This document shows, one piece after another, positions 1 to 5,524 of a stretch of 11,835 nt of DNA. Position numbers and translations under genes: made by a program. Source of the DNA: Planctomycetales bacterium. Lineage in GTDB: Bacteria; Planctomycetota; Phycisphaerae; SM23-33. A model generated the notes under the pieces. That model was not told where the DNA came from, ran no database searches, and saw only the letters and a list, made by a program, of their open reading frames with translations. Position 1 is the first letter of the stretch. Each line of letters starts with the position of its first letter. The DNA lies in NCBI GenBank assembly GCA_030592655.1, contig JAUVIQ010000081.1, positions 1 through 11,835 on the forward strand, read 5' to 3'.

Positions 1-201
1 CAGCACCGGAATGCTGATTAGCAGGACCGACAGCAGTGTCGTCATCTGCCCGACCGTATATCGCCCCAGTAGTACATGTCGGTTCTGGGCCACAGAGTAG
101 GCAATGTCCTGTACAATCAACCACGGAACGATATTCCCCGCCGCCAGAGCCACCGTAAGGATCAACTGCAGGATCTTTTGTTTTGACGTTTTTTTCATCA
201 T
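1..201 (-). CDS. Membrane protein of unknown function, N-terminal fragment (last visible gene of the carbamoyltransferase operon)
   Basis: Only the first 67 residues are inside the window; the gene runs off the left edge. It starts with two adjacent ATG codons (201 and 198). A lysine-rich N-terminus (MMKKTSKQK) is followed by a hydrophobic segment at about residues 10-31. A short polar stretch with LLGRYTVGQ comes next, then a second hydrophobic segment from about residue 52 that is cut off. This suggests a membrane protein, or one with an N-terminal membrane anchor. It starts 31 nt after the DUF5989-like gene on the same strand, so it is probably co-transcribed with the carbamoyltransferase and SxtJ-like genes. 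No clear Shine-Dalgarno sequence precedes it. I do not recognise the family. From memory, similar cassettes can carry an SGNH/GDSL-type or other membrane enzyme here, but no catalytic motif is visible in this fragment. Confidence 0.6.
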   Translation of the reverse strand, partial: MMKKTSKQKILQLILTVALAAGNIVPWLIVQDIAYSVAQNRHVLLGRYTVGQMTTLLSVLLISIPVL

Positions 202-232
202 ATTACGTGTCGTCGCGCGCAACACCGGAGCG

Positions 233-442
233 TCAGAACACGGAGTAGATGAACGGGCCTACTCCCGCCTCGCCCAAAAATACGATCAGTCCCAGCAACA
301 ACATAACTATGATAATCGGCAATAACCACCATTTTTTGTTGTGCTTCAGCCACTGACATAACTCGCTGAGAAAAGACAATCTCGCCTGTTTGCTCTCGGC
401 CTCAAACTCCGTTGACGCCCGTTCCTGCTCTGTTCCCGACAT
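233..442 (-). CDS. DUF5989-like small single-pass membrane protein
   Basis: This is a protein of about 69 residues. An acidic, charged cytoplasmic head is followed by the pattern FLSELCQWLKHNKKWWLLPIII, one strongly hydrophobic segment, and a C-terminal GVGPFIYSVF. That is the layout of the DUF5989 family as I know it: L-KHNKKWWLLP, one transmembrane helix, then APFIYxxF. Start choice: the upstream purine run GGCGAGGA abuts an ATG at 448 but lies 6 nt from a second ATG at 442, which is ideal Shine-Dalgarno spacing. I therefore prefer 442; starting at 448 adds only two residues. It sits between an SxtJ-like gene (34 nt upstream) and another membrane protein gene (31 nt downstream). Proteins of this kind commonly travel with SxtJ and carbamoyltransferases, probably as a membrane partner. 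The biochemical function is unknown. Confidence 0.8.
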   Translation of the reverse strand: MSGTEQERASTEFEAESKQARLSFLSELCQWLKHNKKWWLLPIIIVMLLLGLIVFLGEAGVGPFIYSVF

Positions 443-476
443 ATTCATTCCTCGCCGCCCCTAACGCTGGGCACTA

Positions 477-896
477 TCAGAATTGATTGAAATACCGGCG
501 CGCGTTATTCGAGGCGCGGCGGCGCAGCCAATATGTTTCGGCGTCCGGATCCCACCTGCGATGGAGTGTATCCCGACCCACCAGCCGGAACAACAGACCA
601 AGAGGTGTTAAAATACCATAATAAAGGACTCCCATGATTATGTAACCTACAATCCAGCCGATCGGTAGCGTTGCCAGCGTCAACCCTACCTGCAACATGC
701 GAATGTATTTCACAGAGACCCTGCTGAGCAGGAATATCCCCGCCCCGGTTGCGCCCAGCGCCAAGGCCCAGACGATCGGCAGGTCTTTAAGCCAGGTAAG
801 CACCAATGCCATCGGCACTAACACCACCACGGCGGCCAAGCCGAACCTGCGACACTCCTTTCGGCTGGGATTCCAATTCATCTCAACTAAAGCCAT
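477..896 (-). CDS. SxtJ-like membrane protein
   Basis: A 139-residue membrane protein. It opens with a short cytoplasmic stretch (MNWNPSRKECRRFG) and has hydrophobic segments at about residues 18-36, 39-57 and 69-103. It ends in a basic tail with W-DPDAETYWLRRR and a terminal ARRYFNQF. The WxPSxxExRxFG opening, the three-segment hydrophobic core and the YW-R ... RYFxQF ending match my knowledge of the SxtJ family, named from the saxitoxin cluster and also found beside carbamoyltransferases in unrelated bacteria. Its role is undefined; a membrane partner for carbamoyl transfer or export is an inference. The frame stays open upstream into the carbamoyltransferase gene. The start at 896 is chosen because it falls 13 nt after that gene's stop and gives a family-like N-terminus. 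An in-frame ATG at 881 is the alternative. Confidence 0.82.
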   Translation of the reverse strand: MALVEMNWNPSRKECRRFGLAAVVVLVPMALVLTWLKDLPIVWALALGATGAGIFLLSRVSVKYIRMLQVGLTLATLPIGWIVGYIIMGVLYYGILTPLGLLFRLVGRDTLHRRWDPDAETYWLRRRASNNARRYFNQF

Positions 897-909
897 TTGC
901 TTATCCCGC

Positions 910-2745
910 TCAATCCAGTTCAAACTGGTCGATGTACTGCTGAATCTCCTGCCGACCCGCTTCCGGCTGGTCGCTCTTGCGTAATACCTGCTTCTCCAGC
1001 ACCAGGACGTCCATGTTCGTCGCCATAAAGCACCGATACGCATGCTCGGGCGAACAGACAATCGGTTCGCCACGGATATTGAAACTTGTGTTGATGACCA
1101 TCGGACAACCCGTGCGTTCCTTCAGTCGCTGCAGAAGGCGGAAGTACCGTCCGTGCCTGCCCGCGTCCACGGTCTGCACCCGGGCGGAGTAGTCCACGTG
1201 GGTAACCGCCGGAACCTCACTGCGTTTAACTTTAAGGCGGTCCAGACCGCCAGGAGCCTGCGATTCGCTCTCAATCTCCAGGCGTTTGCTCCGGCTGACC
1301 GGAGCAACCAGCAGCATATAAGGACTCTCCCTTCCGGGCGCCATCATAAAATACTCGTCGGCGTGTTCGCACAGCACGCTCGGTGCGAACGGGCGGAACG
1401 ACTCGCGAAATTTTATCTTCAGGTTCATCGTTGCCTGCATCTTCTCGCTGCGGGCATCGCCGAGGATGCTTCGACTGCCCAGCGCCCGAGGACCGAACTC
1501 CATGCGACCCTGGAACCAGCCGACAACTTTCTGCTGCTCAATCATTTCCGCAACGCGGTCTATCAGCTCCCGCTCATCCTCGATTACCTGGTACTTGGCG
1601 CCGACGGAGTCGAGGAATTCACGAATTTCCTCGTCGTCGTAGGACGGGCCCAGCAGCGAGCCGTTCTGACTGTCCGTCGGAACCGGCGTCCGCTCGTTAC
1701 CCAGCAACTGATACCACACGAAAAGGGCCGCCCCCAGCGATCCGCCTGCGTCCCCGGCAGCAGGCTGAATCCACATGCTCTCGAACGGTCCCTCACGTAG
1801 TATCCGCCCGTTTCCGACGCAGTTCAGCGCAACCCCACCGGCCAGGCACAGGTTCTTCATACCCGTCTGCTCATGGGCGAAGCGCGACATCCGCAGCACA
1901 ATTTCCTCGGTTACCTTCTGGATCGATGCGGCAAGATCCATCTCCCGCCGGGTGATTTGCGATTCCGGCTTGCGACGCCGACCGCCGAACAGCCTGGCGA
2001 ACTTGCCGTTGGTCATCATGTTTGAGGTGCAATAGGAGAAATACGACATGTTCATCCGGAACGAGCCGTCGTCCTTTACGTCGATCAGTTTTTCGAGGAT
2101 CACGTCGGCATACTTCGGAGTACCGTACGGCGCCAGCCCCATCAGTTTGTATTCGCCGGAGTTGACCCTGAATCCCGTGAAGTAGGTGAAGGCGGAATAC
2201 AACATTCCAAGCGAGTGCGGGAACCGAAGTTCGTGTGTCAGTTCGATGTGGTTGCCTCTGCCCCTGCCGATACTCGCGGTGGTCCATTCCCCCACACCGT
2301 CCATCGTGAGAATCGCCGCTTCCTCGAAGGCCGAAGGAAAGAACGCGCTGGCGGCATGAGATTCATGATGCTCGACGAATACGTACCGCCCGGCGTACTT
2401 GTCTTTCAAGGCCTTGTCCATCTCACGCGGCAGATGCAACTTCTTCTTAAGCCACAGCGGAATGCCCGATAGAAACTGACGAAAGCCCCAGGGTACATAA
2501 CCGATCCATGTCTCAAGCAGGCGATCGAACTTGAGAAGCGGCTTGTCGTAGAAAACCACGTGGTCGAGGTCGCCGGCATCAATCCCTGCCGTCCGGAGGC
2601 AGTAATCGACGGCGTGGGTGGGGAAACTGTGATCGTGCTTAACGCGAGTGAATCTCTCCTCCTGAGCGGCGGCCACAATCCGACCATCCCTGACCAGTGC
2701 CGCGGCACTGTCGTGGTAGAACGCTGAAATGCCGAGAATGTTCAC
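910..2745 (-). CDS. O-carbamoyltransferase, NodU/CmcH/TobZ family
   Basis: Full-length 611-residue enzyme. Family members transfer a carbamoyl group from carbamoyl phosphate, through a carbamoyl-adenylate made in the Kae1-like N-terminal domain, to a hydroxyl of a sugar, antibiotic or Nod factor. Visible signatures: N-terminal NILGISAFYHDSAAAL; metal-binding HHESHA at 126-131; TMDGVGEW at 147-154; GEYKLMGLAPYG at 197-208; LAGGVALNCVGNGRI at 301-315; GDAGGSLGAA at 331-340. The C-terminal YrdC-like half has FQGRMEFGPRALGSRSIL from 411, KFRESFRPFAP at 445-455 and NTSFNIRGEPIV at 552-563. The start is GTG, preceded by GAGG at a spacing of about 9 nt. It heads a minus-strand operon with SxtJ-like and DUF5989-like genes. 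The acceptor cannot be read from sequence. A surface polysaccharide or exported metabolite is inferred from the membrane-protein neighbours. Confidence 0.95.
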   Translation of the reverse strand: MNILGISAFYHDSAAALVRDGRIVAAAQEERFTRVKHDHSFPTHAVDYCLRTAGIDAGDLDHVVFYDKPLLKFDRLLETWIGYVPWGFRQFLSGIPLWLKKKLHLPREMDKALKDKYAGRYVFVEHHESHAASAFFPSAFEEAAILTMDGVGEWTTASIGRGRGNHIELTHELRFPHSLGMLYSAFTYFTGFRVNSGEYKLMGLAPYGTPKYADVILEKLIDVKDDGSFRMNMSYFSYCTSNMMTNGKFARLFGGRRRKPESQITRREMDLAASIQKVTEEIVLRMSRFAHEQTGMKNLCLAGGVALNCVGNGRILREGPFESMWIQPAAGDAGGSLGAALFVWYQLLGNERTPVPTDSQNGSLLGPSYDDEEIREFLDSVGAKYQVIEDERELIDRVAEMIEQQKVVGWFQGRMEFGPRALGSRSILGDARSEKMQATMNLKIKFRESFRPFAPSVLCEHADEYFMMAPGRESPYMLLVAPVSRSKRLEIESESQAPGGLDRLKVKRSEVPAVTHVDYSARVQTVDAGRHGRYFRLLQRLKERTGCPMVINTSFNIRGEPIVCSPEHAYRCFMATNMDVLVLEKQVLRKSDQPEAGRQEIQQYIDQFELD

Positions 2746-2966
2746 TGTTGTCGTCCTCGGAAACGGCTCCTCTAGCCGACACGCATTCCGTCAGCAAGAA
2801 CACTGCGAAACCTCTGCCCCAAAGCCCGTTCCCAAACTTATGGTCCTGCCGAGTTGCCGGGCAATCGGAACGGATCCGAGACCTGGCACATGGGTACTAC
2901 CGATCACAGACACTCGACCTCGCGTAATAATACACCTGAACCTTTCTCCACTGTCCAGGAAAAAAT
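2746..2966. other. Intergenic region without recognised gene
   Basis: This is the stretch between the carbamoyltransferase start and the transposase-like relic. Reading frames here are short and lack ribosome-binding sites or recognisable domains. Apart from the weak minus-strand promoter candidate near 2927-2957, I see no RNA gene, terminator hairpin or protein. It may serve as the 5' leader of the carbamoyltransferase operon. Confidence 0.5.
2927..2957 (-). promoter_or_regulatory. Possible promoter for the carbamoyltransferase operon
   Basis: On the minus strand TGGACA (2957-2952) is followed after 19 nt by TATTAT (2932-2927). Each hexamer matches the sigma70 consensus at 5 of 6 positions, but the spacer is longer than the usual 16-18 nt. 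It would give a leader of about 175 nt before the GTG start at 2745. This is the best candidate in the region and is weak. Confidence 0.25.
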
Positions 2967-3006
2967 GTGGATATTCAGTCTCAATTCGTTACCGTGTCGG
3001 AATTCC

Positions 3007-3041
3007 GGGAATTAGGGATTAAGGGGATTAAGGGAACGGGG
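3007..3041 (+). repeat. G-rich ATTA(A)GGG tandem microrepeat, G-quadruplex candidate
   Basis: Three imperfect ATTA(A)GGG(G) units run from 3011 to 3034. Counting the flanks there are five G-tracts on the plus strand: 3007-3009, 3015-3017, 3023-3026, 3032-3034 and 3038-3041. The loops are AATTA, ATTAA, ATTAA and AAC. Tracts of at least three G with loops of 3-5 nt meet the usual intramolecular quadruplex pattern. It overlaps the start of the transposase relic. Confidence 0.6.
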
Positions 3042-3119
3042 CACTCGATTCCGAAGACTGGCCGTCCTTGCGGGATGCCTGCATTTATCGAACACCTGGA
3101 AGCCCTGCTGGGGCGGGTC

Positions 3120-3148
3120 TTGACAAAAAGAAAACCAGGCCCCAAAAT
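3120..3148 (+). promoter_or_regulatory. Candidate sigma70-type promoter inside the transposase relic
   Basis: A perfect TTGACA (3120-3125) is followed after 17 nt by CAAAAT (3143-3148), a 4 of 6 match to TATAAT. It would start transcription around 3155, giving a leader of about 25 nt for the gene at 3181. If real, the downstream gene uses a promoter lying within the transposase-like remnant. The weak -10 keeps confidence low. Confidence 0.35.
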
Positions 3149-3180
3149 CAAGAGGCAAAAGCAGAAGAAAGGATAGTTGA

Positions 3181-5379
3181 GTGCTCCGTCTTTTTAATTC
3201 AAAGAGCCTGATTGCGTTTTATTTCATCGTTGTAATCGTTGGATTCTGTCCGGCCGCTCTGTTCGCCGCAACAAATCACTCCGCCCCTGAAACGAAGCAT
3301 ACCAATCAATGGTACTACTCGATGAACTTTTGTTTCTCGCCGGGGCGAGTCTATGCAGTCAGCCCGAACTCACTCTGGCTGGGCGGGTGCGGGTGGGTAA
3401 GGGAGCTAACGCGGGTCGATCTGGCGACGGGTAAGAACACGATGTACACGTCGATGGACGGCCTGCCTCTCGAGAATCAGAGCATTTGGCGCGTTACGGC
3501 CGCACCGGATGATCGCTGTGCGATTCTGACGGACCAGACAAGGCAAGTTTATCTGTGGCATCCAAAGGCCGGTTGGGGCGAACTGCCGTCCCTGTCGAAC
3601 GGCCGCCGGTTCACCGACATTGCTTTCGACGAGAACGGCACACTGGTGGCCTTGACATGCAGCAAATCGGGCGACCGCAACTTTGGCGATACACTCTTTG
3701 AGTTTCGCGAGGGTCGGTGGAAGTACCGTCGCAAGACTCCGCTGGCGAGGCGTGTAATCCCCTTGAAAAAAGGCTATGCCCTGATGGTCTATAATCGAGA
3801 GACCAGGAAATGCCGGTGCATCTATCTGCCCGCTGAGGTTTCGGGAAAGGTAAAGGACCTCGGCCCACTGCCGCCGCGACTCAAATGGTTCTACATCCGT
3901 ATGGGCGGAAAGACCTACCTGTGCGACGCCCTCCATCCCTTTCGTTCGGTAACGATCAACTCCCAGCGATGGGGGATCGGGGCAGTCCGGGAACTGACGC
4001 CGGAGGGCCTGGGCCGGCCGATCGGAAAAGGCATTGTGGGAATTGATTTTCAGCGTAAACGGTTTGTTCCGGTTGCGATTACTACGACGGCTGATAAGAA
4101 AGATATCTGCACCATCAAGGTCTTTGGTAATCTGACGGTTCGTCTGGATGGCATTGGCGGGCTGGTGCTGCCGGTTCGCGGGCTGAACGGAACGGTATGG
4201 GCGAGAGGTCGGTGGTGGGATGGGAAGCAATGGCATGAGCGTACGATTACGCCGGAACTCCTTCCTTCAACACACGCTGTGCTGGAGCGGACCCAGTATC
4301 GGTTCAACCCGATTACCCGATGCTGGCGGCGCGTGGTTCCCAAATGGCCCGCCGACGTTAAATGCTACGACTCGAAGACCCGCCGCGCCTGGATCATAAC
4401 GGCCTGGGAAAAAGGCGAGTTGCAATACGTCCAGTTTGACGAGACGGGCCGGGCGAAGGTGCTTCGGCGATTCCCGTTCGAGCAATACTGGGGCATGCCG
4501 TCTTTTCGCACGAAGGGCGGCGACTGGTGGGGTAGTTGTCACAAGGACGGCCGGAGCGGCGTATTTCGCATCGCTCCGAACGGAAAGGTTCACGTCTATC
4601 CGCTCAAAGACGCATCGGGCGTTCACGTCAGCCCCAAAGGCACGATCTGGATGCGAACCGACAAGAGCGAACATCGCTACAATCCCAAGACGGACAAGTT
4701 CGAAGATAACGTCGGACTGCCGTGGGACGATTTCGCCTTTCGCATAGGCCGATACCATCTGTCGATAATTCCCGCCGGCATCGGCTGCTGCAGCCTCGTG
4801 AAACAAAAAATCAACGGCCGGTGGGAAAATTTTCGCATCGATGACAAACGCCGGTATCTAACCTACGCCGGCCCCTACTTCCGTCACGGCGATCGCCTGC
4901 TGGTCTGGATGTCTGTTTTAGGCGTCATGGAATACGACGGGACTAAAGACCGCTGGATTCGCTTGCAAAACCGATACTTCCACATCGGTTTCGATTTGAA
5001 GGGCAGGCGGATTCTTGCAAACAACATTATTCTTGTGTACGACGGCGACCCGTTCGAATCGCCACTGGCGGCCAGGAACAAGACCTCCGCCAGTGAGGCG
5101 GCCCTGTTCAACAAATTGCTGAAATTGATGGATGATGACAACTGGCGCGTTCGCGAAAAGGCCACCACCCGGATGAAAGAACTCTCCTGTATCATGTGCA
5201 AGCGGATTCTGGCGGCCCGAGACAACGAGAATCTATCCCTTGAGGTCCGTTTGCGAATCAAGAGCATTTTTCCCAAAAATGGAATGTCCCTTCTCCCGCC
5301 GTGCCTGTTTCGGAAAAGATACCCATTGGTCGGTCCTGTCAAGAAAACCACGACGCAGCGGGGCCGGGACGGTTCTTGA
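3181..5379 (+). CDS. Large secreted protein, propeller-like with C-terminal HEAT-like unit, function unknown
   Basis: 732 residues. The GTG start directly follows an in-frame TGA and is preceded by AAAGGA at about 7 nt. Residues 1-30 form a signal peptide (LIAFYFIVVIVGFCPAALFA, cleavage near Ala29/Ala30), so it is exported. The long middle part is rich in Trp, Tyr and Gly. It repeats phrases such as NSLWLGG, VYLWHPKAGW, GTIWMRTDKS-RYNPKTDKF and MEYDGTKDRWIRL, which resemble beta-propeller blades of the two-component-regulator-propeller type. About residues 641-692 (LMDDDNWRVREKATTRMKEL ... SLEVRLRIKSIF) match the HEAT-like unit frequent in planctomycete proteins. The basic tail ends KKTTTQRGRDGS. 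No catalytic motif is seen; a binding or scaffolding role is an inference. It appears monocistronic, with a hairpin terminator 27 nt downstream. Confidence 0.8.
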   Translation: MLRLFNSKSLIAFYFIVVIVGFCPAALFAATNHSAPETKHTNQWYYSMNFCFSPGRVYAVSPNSLWLGGCGWVRELTRVDLATGKNTMYTSMDGLPLENQSIWRVTAAPDDRCAILTDQTRQVYLWHPKAGWGELPSLSNGRRFTDIAFDENGTLVALTCSKSGDRNFGDTLFEFREGRWKYRRKTPLARRVIPLKKGYALMVYNRETRKCRCIYLPAEVSGKVKDLGPLPPRLKWFYIRMGGKTYLCDALHPFRSVTINSQRWGIGAVRELTPEGLGRPIGKGIVGIDFQRKRFVPVAITTTADKKDICTIKVFGNLTVRLDGIGGLVLPVRGLNGTVWARGRWWDGKQWHERTITPELLPSTHAVLERTQYRFNPITRCWRRVVPKWPADVKCYDSKTRRAWIITAWEKGELQYVQFDETGRAKVLRRFPFEQYWGMPSFRTKGGDWWGSCHKDGRSGVFRIAPNGKVHVYPLKDASGVHVSPKGTIWMRTDKSEHRYNPKTDKFEDNVGLPWDDFAFRIGRYHLSIIPAGIGCCSLVKQKINGRWENFRIDDKRRYLTYAGPYFRHGDRLLVWMSVLGVMEYDGTKDRWIRLQNRYFHIGFDLKGRRILANNIILVYDGDPFESPLAARNKTSASEAALFNKLLKLMDDDNWRVREKATTRMKELSCIMCKRILAARDNENLSLEVRLRIKSIFPKNGMSLLPPCLFRKRYPLVGPVKKTTTQRGRDGS

Positions 5380-5405
5380 TATATCAGTAACCACCTGGAA
5401 ATTAT

Positions 5406-5424
5406 CCCCCCGCAGTGCGGGGGG
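5406..5424 (+). terminator. Probable intrinsic terminator of the secreted-protein gene
   Basis: An 8-bp perfect GC-rich stem, CCCCCCGC / GCGGGGGG, closes an AGT loop 27 nt after the stop at 5379. The following CTTGTTTGT is only moderately T-rich, so termination may be imperfect. Confidence 0.6.
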
Positions 5425-5460
5425 CTTGTTTGTGGTGGCCTGCTCTCCAAAGAAGCAAAC

Positions 5461-5488
5461 TTGACCGTGGCGCCGTAGCCTGTAAGAA
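5461..5488 (+). promoter_or_regulatory. Possible promoter for lnt
   Basis: TTGACC (5461-5466) is followed after 16 nt by TAAGAA (5483-5488) and overlaps TGTAAGAAT, part of an extended -10 pattern. It lies just after the terminator hairpin and about 35 nt before the lnt start. The -35 is a 5 of 6 match and the -10 is weak. Confidence 0.3.
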
Positions 5489-5524
5489 TAGCGACGTTGA
5501 TGATTTGAATGTGGAGTATGTTTG

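Larger units (their letters stand above)
2967..3176 (+). pseudogene. C-terminal remnant of a REP-associated (Y1/IS200-like) transposase
   Basis: The open frame encodes 69 residues. The last 40 or so read TGRPCGMPAFIEHLEALLGR followed by VLTKRKPGPKIKR and a lysine-rich end, with TGRPCG encoded from 3057. From my knowledge of planctomycete and proteobacterial REP-associated transposases, 'TGRPLGxExFxxxLExxLGRxLxxxKPGxK' is their usual C-terminus. The catalytic HUH motif and tyrosine region that should lie upstream are absent in every frame, so only a tail survives. The upstream part (FRELGIKGIKGTG) is encoded by the G-rich ATTAAGGG microrepeat. The frame opens with GTG at 2967 with no convincing Shine-Dalgarno. 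It ends in TAG 4 nt before the next gene. A genuine short basic protein is possible but less likely. Confidence 0.55.

Noticed and set aside
897..1073. N-terminal extension of the SxtJ-like frame to give 198 residues
   Set aside because: The extra residues overlap the carbamoyltransferase gene and are Arg/Ser/Trp-rich noise; the start at 896 gives a family-like protein.
1042..1800. 252-residue plus-strand open frame
   Set aside because: Lies wholly antisense to the well-supported carbamoyltransferase; no domain, signal peptide or ribosome-binding site.
1871..2287. 138-residue minus-strand frame inside the carbamoyltransferase
   Set aside because: Alternative frame of a confident gene with no motif.
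3406..4236. 276-residue minus-strand open frame
   Set aside because: Antisense shadow of the secreted protein; Arg/Pro/Gln-rich composition with no recognisable motif.
5406..5424. Terminator hairpin as part of a REP element
   Set aside because: A single compact stem with no second copy seen in the window; a terminator at a gene end explains it.
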